Part shown: positions 34,477 through 43,976 of the stretch, one piece after another
Layout of the letters: every line of letters starts with the position of its first letter
Position numbering within the stretch: the first letter of the stretch is position 1
NCBI RefSeq assembly: GCF_008923365.1
Contig: NZ_WBMR01000018.1
Location: 1-64,000, forward strand
Length of the DNA stretch: 64,000 nt
Direction of reading: 5' to 3'
Source of the DNA: Actinomadura montaniterrae
Lineage (GTDB): Bacteria > Actinomycetota > Actinomycetes > Streptosporangiales > Streptosporangiaceae
Position numbers and translations under genes: made by a program
Notes under the pieces: model-generated
Told to the model about the DNA's origin: nothing
What the model saw: the letters and a program-made list of their open reading frames with translations, nothing else
The model's database searches: none

Positions 34477-34628
34477 GCCGACCGCCTTTCGGGATGCCCG
34501 AGACGGTACCGACAGTAGCCAGTTCACTCGACCCCGCCCCGGCGGCGCCGGCGTCCCGGTACCGCGTTCGGAGTCTGATCCCAGCAGTTGAGCACAGCAC
34601 GATGGATCTGTTCATCCCACGCCGATCC

Positions 34629-34663
34629 GGTGCCCTGACGGCCCCCGAGCCCGCCAGGGCACC
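34629..34663. terminator. hairpin downstream of the exported hydrolase gene
   Basis: GGTGCCCTG (34629-34637) pairs perfectly with CAGGGCACC (34655-34663) around a 17-base loop, 40 bases past the stop of the minus-strand hydrolase. No T-run. Confidence 0.4.
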
Positions 34664-34702
34664 GATCGGATCTTCAGACGCCCGGCTCCCGCCGATGCCC
34701 GG

Positions 34703-36028
34703 TCAGCGGTCCTCGAACCAGAGGCGCGTCACGAAGGGGGACTTCTTGGTGTGGAGCGTGTTCATGCCTCTCGTGTCGCCCTTGAGATAGCGGTTGAAGA
34801 AGGCGGTGGAGTACGCCTTGTAGATGTCAGCCTTCTGAGCGAAGTCGCGATGGTCGTCGGCCGGGAAGATTCCCTTGAGCGCCGGGGGAAGCGCCTCGAT
34901 CATGTCGGTGACGACGAAATGGTCGGTGTCCTTGACCTCCACGAAGTATTTCGGGCCGACCGCGTGGTTGTAGGTCGTGTACTGCGTCCCGAACGACGCC
35001 TCGAACTTCGGATCGTCGCCGTTGATGAACATGAGGGGTGTACGGATCTGTGCGGCGCTCCGCGCGATCTGCGAGTCCTTGATGAAGCAGGGCGCGGCGA
35101 GCGGAACGACCGCCTTGATCCGGGGATCCTGCAGGGCGAAGGGGCCTTTCATGGCCTTGACCTCCGACATCGCGCACGGGTTCACGTCGGTGATGACCGA
35201 GTGCTCCACGTCGCTCTCCTTGGCCGTGAGCGGGTAGTCGCAGTAGATCGGCATTCCCCCCTTGAGAAGGGTGTAGGCGGCGCCGAGCGAGTGTCCCGTC
35301 ATGCCGATGTCGTTCGTGTTGATCATTCGGTGGAACGGTGACTTCGGGTCGGCGTTTCGCCGCACGGCCTGGTCGATGGTGAAGCTGATCTCCGCCGGGC
35401 GGTAGGTCATGCCGAACTGGGTTTTCTTGAACCAGTCGCTGAACAGGTTGAAGACCGAGTCGCTGGAATTGTTCGCGACCAGCGCTTGGAGCGCCCGCGC
35501 GACCGACCTGACGGTATAGAGGCCGGTTCCCATGCCGGGCAGAGCGGTCAGTGCATCGAGGTGGTCGATGCTGATGACGACATAGCCTTGGCTGGCCAGG
35601 TTCTGCGTGTAGAAGTAGTAGCCGTCGCCGGGGGCGCCGAGTCCCGGCGAGAAGAGGATGAGAGGGTATGGGCCGCCCGAGCGGTCGAGCGGAGCGTCCT
35701 TGACGGCGGTGCCGACCACGTGCTCCGGGGTCTCGTAGGGCTTCGCGCCCACCGCGGGATTGGCCGGATACCAGGTCGTCAACTGCAACTGGCGGTCCTG
35801 GAAGCGGTACGACTGGACGTTCACCCCTACCTTGTGGGGCCCGTCGGGCGGTGCGGTGGCGAAGGTGTGGTCGACCGCATCAAGGAACTTGCCTACCGGC
35901 GTAAGACTTTGTGCCGCATCAGCGGCGGTGGGCGTTCCTGCAGTGATGCCCGCCCACAACAGCGAGGTGATCACTAAGACGAGACTTACCGGTCTGATCT
36001 GCTTCTTTAGGGCGCCTGAGCCCGTCAT
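34703..36028 (-). CDS. exported alpha/beta hydrolase, PAF-acetylhydrolase/lipase-like
   Basis: A 441-residue protein with a Sec-type signal peptide (basic start, hydrophobic SLVLVITSLLWAGITA, cleavage near ADAA). The nucleophile elbow is MTGHSLGAAYTLL and a later His lies in VKDTDHFVVTD. The segment YPLILFSPGLGAPGDGYYFYTQNLASQGY is typical of secreted PAF-acetylhydrolase/chlorophyllase-like enzymes. ATG 36028 has AAAGGA six bases upstream. A self-complementary GACGACGTTCGTC lies at 36204-36216 upstream. Lies between the two islands and could belong to either; probably cleaves an ester outside the cell. Confidence 0.82.
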   Translation of the reverse strand: MTGSGALKKQIRPVSLVLVITSLLWAGITAGTPTAADAAQSLTPVGKFLDAVDHTFATAPPDGPHKVGVNVQSYRFQDRQLQLTTWYPANPAVGAKPYETPEHVVGTAVKDAPLDRSGGPYPLILFSPGLGAPGDGYYFYTQNLASQGYVVISIDHLDALTALPGMGTGLYTVRSVARALQALVANNSSDSVFNLFSDWFKKTQFGMTYRPAEISFTIDQAVRRNADPKSPFHRMINTNDIGMTGHSLGAAYTLLKGGMPIYCDYPLTAKESDVEHSVITDVNPCAMSEVKAMKGPFALQDPRIKAVVPLAAPCFIKDSQIARSAAQIRTPLMFINGDDPKFEASFGTQYTTYNHAVGPKYFVEVKDTDHFVVTDMIEALPPALKGIFPADDHRDFAQKADIYKAYSTAFFNRYLKGDTRGMNTLHTKKSPFVTRLWFEDR

Positions 36029-36283
36029 TGGAGGTCCTTTGGAAGCTGGGGAGCAGTTCGCGGCCACAGCGGAGCGCGACTGCATGGAAAAGGTGCCCGG
36101 CAGCACGGGCGGAGATATCGAAGAGTGCGCAGGCGGGCACGGGCTCCGGTTCGCGTGGTCACTACGCGGCGCGGTGCCGGGACGGACGCACCTCAAGGGG
36201 TGTGACGACGTTCGTCCAGGGAAATGCCTGTTTGGAGGCGAGCAGTTCACGGCCGCCATGTCAACGGTCGTGAGCTGCGTTGA

Positions 36284-37237
36284 TCAGGAGAGGGTGTCGG
36301 CCCAGTCGGTCAGGGTGCTGACGAAGAGGGCCGGGTCTTCCATGTGCATGGCATGGCCCATGCGCGGGAAAGAGCGGTAGTCGACCTTTTGGCCTGCGTT
36401 GGTGATGAGTTCCCTGGTGCGGGTGGCCTGGAGGTCGGACAGCGCGCCGATCAGGCGGCCGGTGTGCTCGTCGACCATGCGGAAGTGGTGGGTGAGCAGG
36501 ACCGGAACCTTGACCGAGGCGAGCATGCGGGCGTGGTCGCAGCTCGCGGCGACGGTTCCGGTCCAGAAGGCGCGGGCCCATTCGGGGTCGTATTCCTTGA
36601 GGTTCTGGGGTGGTTCGTCGCCGGTGGCCTGGTCGTTGAAGAGGGCGGCGAGCGGGCCGGGGAGTTCGCGTGGAGCGGCTTCGCGCATGCCTTTCCAGTC
36701 GCCGATGCTCCATTGGTCGCCGAGGTATTTGCTCCAGAGCGCGAACATCGGGCCGACGCCCTGGCGCAGCGACTGCCCGCAGGAGGTGTCGACCTCGGAG
36801 TGGAACAGGGGCGGGTCCTCGTAGTGGGCGCCGCGGATACTGCCGGGCACGCCGTAGGCCGACAGCCACGCCGACATCACGCCACCGGAGGACAGGCCGC
36901 TGACGATGACGGGGCGCTGGATGCGGCCCGCGATGAAGCGGACGAGGTCGGCGCCGAAGTTGTCGAGCGTGTAGCGGCCGGGGGTGCGAGTGGAGCGTCC
37001 TTGCCCGCGCAGGTCGACGGCGAACACCTCGAAGTCCTGTTCGAGCAGGTGCATCGCCTGTTCGTATCCCCACCAGGACTCGGACTGGCCGGGGATGAGC
37101 AGAAGGGCGGGGAGGTCGGGTGTGCCGGCGACGGCGTAGTTGAGGTGGACTTCGCCGGTGTCGAACAGGTGCTCGTCGTAGGCGTGCGGGACGTAGGTCG
37201 CGTCCGGGTTGTGCGGTCCGTACTGCGAAGTTGCCAT
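36284..37237 (-). CDS. alpha/beta hydrolase, last gene of the meta-cleavage operon
   Basis: A 317-residue cytoplasmic hydrolase: LLLIPGQSESWWGYE, FAVDLRGQGRS, nucleophile elbow VSGLSSGGVMSAW (Ser in GLSSG), and C-terminal His in RMGHAMHMEDP. ATG 37237 has GAGGAG five bases before. It follows the exported S15 hydrolase gene by 68 bases and is probably the seventh gene of the operon starting at 43920. Substrate unknown. Confidence 0.82.
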   Translation of the reverse strand: MATSQYGPHNPDATYVPHAYDEHLFDTGEVHLNYAVAGTPDLPALLLIPGQSESWWGYEQAMHLLEQDFEVFAVDLRGQGRSTRTPGRYTLDNFGADLVRFIAGRIQRPVIVSGLSSGGVMSAWLSAYGVPGSIRGAHYEDPPLFHSEVDTSCGQSLRQGVGPMFALWSKYLGDQWSIGDWKGMREAAPRELPGPLAALFNDQATGDEPPQNLKEYDPEWARAFWTGTVAASCDHARMLASVKVPVLLTHHFRMVDEHTGRLIGALSDLQATRTRELITNAGQKVDYRSFPRMGHAMHMEDPALFVSTLTDWADTLS

Positions 37238-37305
37238 GGCTCTCCTCGGGCGGGGAAGTCCGGCCCCGGATCCGGCGCGCTGGATCCGGGGCCGGAGCTG
37301 TGGGG

Positions 37306-39186
37306 TCAGTTGGTGACGGCGCGGAGCGGGACGGTCAGGTAGCTGGGGTTGCTCGGGTCGCGGTGGACGGTGGCGATGCCGAACCGTTCCGGGCTCTGCA
37401 GGGAGGGCATGATGTGCGGGGTGTCGGAGCCGGAGACGGTGAGGCGGAGCCGGTGTCCGGGCTTGAGGATCCAGTCGGTGGCCAGGATCTCGATGTGCAT
37501 GGTGGCCTGCTGCCCGGGGCTGACGGGCTGTGCCCTGTCGGGCGTGTAGTAGTGGTAGGGCTCGATGGGGTCGCCGTTGGCGGCGTAGACGGTTTTAGCG
37601 GGGTCGTAGGAGCGGCGGCTGGTGAGCAGGACTCCCTGGGTCATCGGTGTGGAGTGGCCGTCGGGTGCGACGTCGGAGAGCCGCCCGACCCAGCTGGCGT
37701 CCTTGGCCGTGCTCGATCCGCGCAGCGTGAGGCCGACCGAACCGGCGATCTGGGTGGCGGTGGTGAACGGCTGGGTGGTGTAGGTGAAGGAGTGCTTCTC
37801 CTCGGGACGGTTGTCGGTGTTGCAGGGGACGCCTTCGGGGATCGCTCCGCCGAGGAATTGGGTGGTGGAGCGGGAGCACAGGCCGCCGAGCAGGTTGAAC
37901 TGGCCGGTGTCGGCTCCGCCGGTGGTGGGCGGTGCGGCGGCGAGCGTGCCGTCGTTGAGCGAGGTGGCGGTGCCGCTCTTGGTGCCGTTCAGATAGAGGC
38001 GCCGGTAGTCGGTGGCGGTGGAGGGCCAGTCCTTGTACTGGGTCCAGCGGTCGGCGCCCTGGTCGTAGAGGGTGACCGGACCGACCTTGTCGATCCCGTT
38101 GTTCCGGCCCTTGAGCCAGTGGTCGAACCAGGCGACCGCCAGCTGCATCTTGGTCGGCGACGGGGTCTCTTCCGGCTTGACGGACTTGTTGAGGGTGTAG
38201 TGGGTCCAGGGGCCGATGACGAGCTGCTTGCGGCCAGGCTGGAGCTTCATGTCGCGGTACTGGCGTGGCGAGGAACGGAAGAACAGGTCCTCCCAGCCGG
38301 TGTAGACCAGGGTGGCTGCTTTGATCTTGGTGACGTCCAGGGAGCGCTCGCGCCAGTCGGCGTTGTCCCAGTTGTTCTGGCCGTTGAACAGCTTGATGAG
38401 CTGGTCGAACCGCCACGGGATTCCGTTGCCGTCGGCAGCGAGGCGCTTGCGCAGGATCTCCAGGGCCTTGGCCGGGTCGTCCAGGGACGGGCTCGGGAGC
38501 GTGCCGGTGAGTTCCAGCAGGAACCACAGGAAGGACGGTGAGGCCCAGTGTCCGCCGTCGGCCATGAACTCGCGGTAGATGTCGACCGGTGACGCGCCGG
38601 CGACGACTGCCTTGAGGGCCGGTGGCGCGATCTCGGCGGTCCGGTTCGCAGATGCGCCGTAGTAGGAGAATCCGGCCGCGCCGACCTTTCCGGTGGACCA
38701 GGGCTGCTTGGCCGCCCATTGGACGATCTCGTAGGAGTCCTTGCGCTCGCGGGAGTCCAGCGCGCGGAAGCTGCCGTCGGAGTTTCCGGTGCCGCGCACG
38801 TCCACGATGACCTCGACATACCCGTACCTGGCGTAATCGGAGTCGGTGAGCAGCGCGACCGGCTTTCCGTAGCAGCCCTGGACGACCACGACCGGGAACC
38901 GTCCAGGGGCGGGACTGCCGTCGGCGAGCGCCGGCCGGGTGACATCGGCCCGCAGGACGACCCCGTCGTCCATCGGGATCTCCACGTCGACGGTGCGGGC
39001 CTCGCGCGGGTAGGACGGCTTGGGGACGGTGTAGTTCGCCCAGGCGTCCGGACCTGAGGGCGCCTTCGCCTGCGGACGGATAGAGGCCTTGGCCGGGGCG
39101 GCCTCGGCGATGGGCATCGCGCCGAGGACGCAGGTCAGGGCGGTCGCCGATGCGGCCGCCAGCGTGATGGAGCCGAGCCGGTTCAT
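37306..39186 (-). CDS. exported CocE/NonD (peptidase S15) family hydrolase
   Basis: A 626-residue secreted enzyme with a signal peptide (MNRLGSITLAAASATAL, cleavage near AEAA). The S15 domain has VVVVQGCYGKP, nucleophile Ser in AAGFSYYGASAN, acid region YTGWEDLFF, and His in GPWTHYTLN; the C-terminal jelly-roll XPP_C domain follows (LRLTVSGSDTPHIMPS). ATG 39186 has AAGGAG six bases upstream; ATG 39192 is in frame. Such enzymes hydrolyse esters, beta-lactam-like or acylated substrates. Its export within an aromatic operon suggests it releases the catabolic substrate from an ester outside the cell. Confidence 0.88.
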   Translation of the reverse strand: MNRLGSITLAAASATALTCVLGAMPIAEAAPAKASIRPQAKAPSGPDAWANYTVPKPSYPREARTVDVEIPMDDGVVLRADVTRPALADGSPAPGRFPVVVVQGCYGKPVALLTDSDYARYGYVEVIVDVRGTGNSDGSFRALDSRERKDSYEIVQWAAKQPWSTGKVGAAGFSYYGASANRTAEIAPPALKAVVAGASPVDIYREFMADGGHWASPSFLWFLLELTGTLPSPSLDDPAKALEILRKRLAADGNGIPWRFDQLIKLFNGQNNWDNADWRERSLDVTKIKAATLVYTGWEDLFFRSSPRQYRDMKLQPGRKQLVIGPWTHYTLNKSVKPEETPSPTKMQLAVAWFDHWLKGRNNGIDKVGPVTLYDQGADRWTQYKDWPSTATDYRRLYLNGTKSGTATSLNDGTLAAAPPTTGGADTGQFNLLGGLCSRSTTQFLGGAIPEGVPCNTDNRPEEKHSFTYTTQPFTTATQIAGSVGLTLRGSSTAKDASWVGRLSDVAPDGHSTPMTQGVLLTSRRSYDPAKTVYAANGDPIEPYHYYTPDRAQPVSPGQQATMHIEILATDWILKPGHRLRLTVSGSDTPHIMPSLQSPERFGIATVHRDPSNPSYLTVPLRAVTN

Positions 39187-39254
39187 TCTCATCTCCTTGG
39201 ATCGCACGCCGAAGCGGCGCCCCCGAGGACAGACGATGTTGTGGATCGGTTTTC

Positions 39255-40364
39255 TCAGTCGTGCAGGGCCTTTGCGAGGCGGGGGAGCTGGCGCAGGGCG
39301 TTGCTCCGTTCGACCTGGCGGCGCTGGGCGCTGGTGAAGGTGTCGCTGAGCTGGGGTTGAGGGTCGCCCTTGCCCTGCAGGGTGAGCTCGCTGAAGGGCC
39401 AGTCGCTGCCGAAGACGACGTGGTCGCGGCCGGTGACCTCCAGCACGCTCTTCATCGCCGAGGCGGCGGGGCTGAGCGCGGTGTCGTAGTAGAAGCCGCG
39501 GATGTGGGCGGGGATGTCCGGGAGCACCTTGTTGACCGGGTCTGGGAGCGAGAAGCCGTTGATGAGCGCGAGGCGCTTGGCCAGGAACGGGACGGTGCCG
39601 CCGGCGTGGGCGAGCTGGAACCGGATGGTCGGGTACCGCTTGATCGTCCCGGTGTACATCAGATTGGTGGCGGCGCGGGTGGTGTCGAAGGTGAACTCGT
39701 AAAGGAAGTCGGGCAGTGGCAGTTCGGGCTTGTTGCTCGCCGGCACCGCGGCGGGGTGGACGAAGACGTAGGCGTTGCGGCGGGCCAGTTCCGCCATGAG
39801 GGGTTCGAAACGCAGGTCGCCGAGGTAGACGCCGTTGTAGGACGAGAGCAGGACGACTCCGTCGAGCTTCAGGTGGTCCAGCGCGTACTTCAGCTCGGCG
39901 ATGGAGGCCGTGACGTCGGGCATCGGCAGTACGGCGAGACCGCCGAAGGTGGTGGGCTTGTCGGCGATGAGGCTGGCGGCGTACTCGTTGCAGTACTGGG
40001 CCAGCTGCCGGGCCTGGTCTCCGGACAGAAACGACACCCCGGGATCGGATATCGAAAGGACCTGCGCCTGGATCCCGTAGCGGCCCATGAACTCCTGCGC
40101 GCGCTCTGGCGACCATTGCGGTGTCGGGTAGCCGCCGATCGTGACGTATCCGTGCGCCAGCAGCGCGTTGCGGTAATCGGGCGGCAGGAAATGCGCATGC
40201 ATGTCGATGCGGTACGGGGCGCCGTTGGACGATGCGGCGGCATGGGCGGCAGTGAGTGGTGCGAGCGTCGCCGACGTCGCGATGGCCGCGCCCAACAGGG
40301 TGCGCCGCGTGACGGGGGCCCGGCTCGCGGCGAGCGATGGTGGAGTGGGGCCGGTGTCTGCCAT
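39255..40364 (-). CDS. TAT-exported amidohydrolase-2 family protein (ACMSD-like fold)
   Basis: A 369-residue metal-dependent hydrolase or decarboxylase. The twin-arginine signal TRRTLLGAAIATSA is followed by a hydrophobic stretch and an AHA-type cleavage site. Ligands: IDMHAHFLPP (HxH), VFVHPA, LAHAGG and the Asp in FGSDWPF. It is clearly related to the cytosolic amidohydrolase at 48644-49570 (both contain YLGD-FEPLMAEL and FGSDWPF). Fifth gene of the minus-strand operon. Family members decarboxylate aromatic acids (ACMSD, gamma-resorcylate decarboxylase) or hydrolyse rings; the reaction here is not fixed. Confidence 0.87.
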   Translation of the reverse strand: MADTGPTPPSLAASRAPVTRRTLLGAAIATSATLAPLTAAHAAASSNGAPYRIDMHAHFLPPDYRNALLAHGYVTIGGYPTPQWSPERAQEFMGRYGIQAQVLSISDPGVSFLSGDQARQLAQYCNEYAASLIADKPTTFGGLAVLPMPDVTASIAELKYALDHLKLDGVVLLSSYNGVYLGDLRFEPLMAELARRNAYVFVHPAAVPASNKPELPLPDFLYEFTFDTTRAATNLMYTGTIKRYPTIRFQLAHAGGTVPFLAKRLALINGFSLPDPVNKVLPDIPAHIRGFYYDTALSPAASAMKSVLEVTGRDHVVFGSDWPFSELTLQGKGDPQPQLSDTFTSAQRRQVERSNALRQLPRLAKALHD

Positions 40365-40485
40365 GGTGATCGCTCCTTGGGGGTGGTGTGAGCGGAAGGC
40401 GGCGTGCCGGTCTGCCGGCGGAGGCAGGTCTATCCCTGTACGTCCCGGGTCGGGGGCGGGCGCGGCCGTCGTTCGGCCTGGCGGG

Positions 40486-40977
40486 TCAGGAGGCCAGGCG
40501 GGTGTAGCGGCCGGAGTGGAAGATCAGCGGACCGCGGTCTTGGGCGATGGACCAGCAAGTCGCGCGGGCGATGACGAGCTCGTGGTCGCCCGCGGGATGG
40601 ATGGCCTCGATCTCGCAGTCGAGCCAGGCGAGGCCGTCGGGCAGCAGTGGATGGCCCGCTGGCGTCTGCGCCCAGTCCCGTCCGGCGAACCGGTCGGTGT
40701 CGCGGGCGGCGAAGGTGCGGCAGACGTCCTCGTGCTCGTCGCCCAGGATGGTGACCGCGAACCCGCCGGCGGCGCGGACGGCCGGCCAGGTGGTGGACGT
40801 CCGCGCCGCGCACAGGGCGATGAGCGGCGGGTCCAGGGACACCGAGGTGAAGGAGTTGGCCGCCATCCCGGCCGGACCGGTCGGAGTTTTCGCGGTGACC
40901 AGGACGACGCCGGTGGTGAAGCGGCCCAGTACGTCGCGGAAGGAGCGCTGGGCCGCCTCCTTGTCTGCCGAGTGCAC
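40486..40977 (-). CDS. flavin reductase, HsaB/HpaC-like component
   Basis: A 163-residue flavin reductase-like domain protein: FTTGVVLVTAKTPTGPAGMAANSFTSVSLDPPL is the FMN-binding signature, and the C-terminal LIFHSGRYTRL closes the fold. It supplies reduced flavin to the oxygenase encoded at 42751. GTG 40977 has AGGAGA four to five bases upstream. Eight bases separate it from the hydrolase stop. Confidence 0.9.
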   Translation of the reverse strand: MHSADKEAAQRSFRDVLGRFTTGVVLVTAKTPTGPAGMAANSFTSVSLDPPLIALCAARTSTTWPAVRAAGGFAVTILGDEHEDVCRTFAARDTDRFAGRDWAQTPAGHPLLPDGLAWLDCEIEAIHPAGDHELVIARATCWSIAQDRGPLIFHSGRYTRLAS

Positions 40978-40985
40978 GGTCTCTC

Positions 40986-41825
40986 CTAGATGCGGCCGGT
41001 GAGGAAGGCGCCGACGACGAAGGCGAACCGTTCGGGCTGCTCGATCTGCGCCCAGTGGCCGGCGTTCGGCATGACGTACAGCTGCGCGTCGGGGATGTGC
41101 TCGGCGAAGTAGTGCCCGGCCGCCAGGGGCATGATCCGGTCCTCGCGCCCGTGCACGACGAGGGTCGGGTTGCGCAGCCCGGCGAGCTGCTCCGGTTCGT
41201 AGAGGCCGGGCAGGTTGTGCGCGAACGTCGCCAGGTGCGAGCGGCGGACCTCGGGACGCTGGATGCGCTCCATCCGGCTTTCGGCGATCTTTTCCAGGTC
41301 CTCCCCCAGCTGGGACGGGTCGTGGGTCATCGCGCGCATCAGATCGGCGAGGGCCTCGACGGTCGGATCGTCGTAGTAGGTGACGAGCTTGAGCAGGTCC
41401 TCGGTGGGCGGGACGGGGGCGCCGCCGCTGCCCATCAGCACGATCCGCCCGATCCGGTCGGGGTGCTGGAGCGCCATGCCCAGGCCGATGATGCCGCCCA
41501 TGGAGTTGCCGACCAGGTGAGCGCGGGCGATGCCGAGCTCGTCCAGTAGCCCGATCAGGGTGTCGATGCGCAGTTGCGTGAAGTCCGCTGCGGTCGGCGG
41601 GGGCGGGTCGGGGTGGCTGGAGTCGCCGAACCCGATCACGTCCGGCGCGATGTTGTGCAGGTCCCCGGACAGGTCGCCGATGACCCGCTCCCAGTTGGAC
41701 AGGGCGGTCGCGCCGGGGCCCGAGCCGTGCAGCCACAGCACCGCCTCGCTCGACGAGTCGCCGGTCTCGTGGACGTGGAAGCGGTGGTCGCCGACGGGGA
41801 CGTCGGCCGTGGTGATGGTGCTCAT
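40986..41825 (-). CDS. meta-cleavage product (C-C) hydrolase, HsaD/BphD-like
   Basis: Hydrolyses the vinylogous diketone formed by extradiol cleavage. Signature LHGSGPGATALSNWERV near residue 33, nucleophile Ser108 in VGNSMGGIIG, Asp229 in HGREDRIMP, His257 in PNAGHWAQIE. 279 residues as in BphD/HsaD. The ATG at 41825 overlaps the dioxygenase stop (ATGA), which couples the two steps. Third gene of the minus-strand operon. Confidence 0.92.
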   Translation of the reverse strand: MSTITTADVPVGDHRFHVHETGDSSSEAVLWLHGSGPGATALSNWERVIGDLSGDLHNIAPDVIGFGDSSHPDPPPPTAADFTQLRIDTLIGLLDELGIARAHLVGNSMGGIIGLGMALQHPDRIGRIVLMGSGGAPVPPTEDLLKLVTYYDDPTVEALADLMRAMTHDPSQLGEDLEKIAESRMERIQRPEVRRSHLATFAHNLPGLYEPEQLAGLRNPTLVVHGREDRIMPLAAGHYFAEHIPDAQLYVMPNAGHWAQIEQPERFAFVVGAFLTGRI

Positions 41826-42727
41826 TGGTCGTCTCCGGGGAAGGGGCGGGCGATGCCGGGCAGCAGCGGTTCGGCGGGCGGGTGGTGACCCCAGATGCTG
41901 AAGGAGTCGTAGGCGCGCGGCGTGGTCGCGGTGTCGTCGACCTGGAGCCCACCGTGGCCGTACTCGATCTCGAACCCGGACGGGGTGCGGACGTAGAAGG
42001 AGGTCATCAGGTCGTTGACGTGCCGGCCGAGCGTCATGGCGAGGGGGATCTCGCGTTTGAGGACCTCGTCGTAGGCGGTGCCGACGTCGTCCAGCGACGC
42101 CGTCTCCAGCATCAGGTGGTGGTAGCCGACGACGCCGGGGACCTCGGCCAGCGCCAGGGAGTGGTGGCGGGTGTTGCAGTGGTAGAACCGGATCGTCATG
42201 CCCTGCGCGTTGATCTGGTCGGACAGCCGGAAGCCCATCACCTCGCAGTAGAAGGCCTCCGCGTCGGCCAAGCTCGGGACGACCAGGACCGCGTGCCCGA
42301 GGCCCTGCGCCCCGGTGACGAAGCCCGACATCGGGCGGCCGGGACGGAACGACGCGGGGACGGTCCGCTGCCCCCAGCTCAGCTCGTGCCGGAACCCGAA
42401 CAGGTCCACGAACCATGCAAGCTCGACGACCGCGCGCTCGGTCGTGAGTTCCGAGTCGCCCTGCTGGACTGTGACGCCGAGGTCGGAGAGCCGGGCCTTC
42501 GCCTCGGCCAGGGCGCGGGGGCCGTCGACCGCCCAGCCCAGGTAGGCCAGGTCGTCGTGGTCGCCGGGGTGAATGCTGATGCGGTGCGCGGCCTCATCGA
42601 CCCGCAGCCGCACCGACCCGTCCGGGCCCGGTCCGGCCAGCTCGGCGCCGAGGATCTCCGGGCCGAACGTCTCCCACTCCTTGGCGGCCGGTGAGATGAA
42701 GCCGATGTAGCTCAATGCCTGGATCAT
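41822..42727 (-). CDS. type I extradiol catechol dioxygenase, HsaC/BphC-like
   Basis: A two-module VOC ring-cleavage dioxygenase, 301 residues. Iron ligands in the C-terminal module: His145 (GLGHAVLVV), His204 (YHHLMLE) and Glu255 (GFEIEYG); second-sphere His236 lies in GRHVND. Cleaves a catechol next to the hydroxyls with O2. ATG 42727 has AGGAG eight bases upstream. Linked to its hydroxylase and hydrolase in one operon. Confidence 0.92.
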   Translation of the reverse strand: MIQALSYIGFISPAAKEWETFGPEILGAELAGPGPDGSVRLRVDEAAHRISIHPGDHDDLAYLGWAVDGPRALAEAKARLSDLGVTVQQGDSELTTERAVVELAWFVDLFGFRHELSWGQRTVPASFRPGRPMSGFVTGAQGLGHAVLVVPSLADAEAFYCEVMGFRLSDQINAQGMTIRFYHCNTRHHSLALAEVPGVVGYHHLMLETASLDDVGTAYDEVLKREIPLAMTLGRHVNDLMTSFYVRTPSGFEIEYGHGGLQVDDTATTPRAYDSFSIWGHHPPAEPLLPGIARPFPGDDQ

Positions 42728-42750
42728 CGTGGGCGCTCCTGTTCGGGAGG

Positions 42751-43920
42751 TCAGGCGGTCAGGACCTGCGGGCCCGCGCCCAGCAGGTGGCCGGCGTAGT
42801 TGCGCGCGTGCCCTTCGGGCGTGAGGTAGGCGTGGCCCAGCGCGGTCTGGACGTCTTGGAACAGCCGGTGCAGCGGGTGATCGGTGTAGGCGGTGCGTCC
42901 CGTGGTCGCGTGGTACAGGCCATGGACGGCGGCGCCGACCACTTCGCAGCCGTGGTTGACGTCCCAGCGGATCCGCGCGAGATAGTCATCGGACGGGTGC
43001 TCGCCCTGCTCGGCCATCGCCTGCATCTCGATGACGGCGCGGCGCAGCTTGGAGGCCGCCGCGTCCCACGTCCACTCCGCCTCCGCCAGCCGGATCTGGG
43101 TGAGCGGGTCATCCCGCTGAGCGACCTTGGGGGGCACGACCCGGTTCGCGGTCACTTCGGTCCACGCGTCCAGGAAGCCTCGTGCCATGCCGAACACTGA
43201 CGCCGCCAGCACCAGGTTGAACACCGCCGACCACGACAGCCGGTACAGCGGGCCGTCGTTGCGCTCCTGCCCCGGCAGCGGGTTCCACGCCGCGTAGTCC
43301 AGGTGCGACTGCACCCGGTGATCCGGGACGAAGGCCCCGGTAACCACGATGTCCTTGGAGCCGGTGCCGCGCAGGCCGGCCGTGTGCCAGTTGTCGTCGA
43401 TCTCGTACTCGCCCGGCAGCACCAGCAGTGACCGGTAGTCCGGGATCTTCACGCCCTCACCGAGGTCGAGAACGTCGACGATCGCACCCAGGTTGACGCC
43501 GTTGCCGTGGTCGCAGCCCGAGGAGAACGACCAGCGGCCCTCCAGCCGGTACCCGCCGTCCACCCGCGTCGCCTTGCCCGTCGGCATGTACGACGACGAA
43601 TGGATCCGTGTCGGGTCCTCGCCCCACATCTCCTGCTGCGCGCGCTCGTCGAACAGCGCCAGTTGCCAGGGGTGCACGCCCATCACGCCCATCACCCAGC
43701 CCGCCGACGGGTTGGCCCGCGACACCTCGATCACCGCGTCCATGAACTCGCTCAGCGGGACCTCGCCGCCACCCCAGCGGGCCGGCTGCAACGCCCGCAC
43801 CAGCCCCGAGTCGACCAGCAGCTTCCACGTCGCGTCCGGCAGCCGGCGCAGCCGGTCCCCCTCGTCCACGGCCGCCGCCAGCTCCGGCGCGAGCCGCCGC
43901 GCCGTCTCCACCACCGTCAT
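42751..43920 (-). CDS. flavin-dependent monooxygenase, oxygenase component (HsaA-like, acyl-CoA dehydrogenase fold)
   Basis: A 389-residue protein of the two-component hydroxylase group (HsaA, HpaB-class C2): GLVRALQPARWGG, VMGVHPWQLALFDERAQQEMWG, GYRLEGRWSFSSGCDHGNGV, and the C-terminal LFQDVQTALGHAYL. It uses reduced flavin from the HsaB-like reductase to hydroxylate a phenol ortho to its OH. The ATG at 43920 has GAGGAGG six bases upstream; the frame's earlier TTG is unlikely. First gene of a seven-gene operon; tandem operators lie 24-56 bases upstream. Substrate (steroid, biphenyl-like or other phenol) cannot be told. Confidence 0.9.
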   Translation of the reverse strand: MTVVETARRLAPELAAAVDEGDRLRRLPDATWKLLVDSGLVRALQPARWGGGEVPLSEFMDAVIEVSRANPSAGWVMGVMGVHPWQLALFDERAQQEMWGEDPTRIHSSSYMPTGKATRVDGGYRLEGRWSFSSGCDHGNGVNLGAIVDVLDLGEGVKIPDYRSLLVLPGEYEIDDNWHTAGLRGTGSKDIVVTGAFVPDHRVQSHLDYAAWNPLPGQERNDGPLYRLSWSAVFNLVLAASVFGMARGFLDAWTEVTANRVVPPKVAQRDDPLTQIRLAEAEWTWDAAASKLRRAVIEMQAMAEQGEHPSDDYLARIRWDVNHGCEVVGAAVHGLYHATTGRTAYTDHPLHRLFQDVQTALGHAYLTPEGHARNYAGHLLGAGPQVLTA

Positions 43921-43943
43921 CCAGTACCTCCTCAACCGCCAGC

Positions 43944-43976
43944 GGAACGATCGGTCCAGTCCGGAACGATTGGTCC
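43944..43976. promoter_or_regulatory. tandem 14-bp operators upstream of the HsaA-like operon
   Basis: GGAACGATCGGTCC (43944-43957) and GGAACGATTGGTCC (43963-43976), start-to-start 19 bp. The same motif in the opposite orientation occurs twice with the same 19-bp spacing upstream of the MhpA-like operon at 45116-45148. Confidence 0.75.

Noticed and set aside
40486-43920. Cholesterol (steroid) degradation hsa locus
   Set aside because: The gene types match hsaACDB, but no other steroid genes (kstD, kshA, mce, KstR) are in the window and a different TetR operator is present; the substrate is left open.
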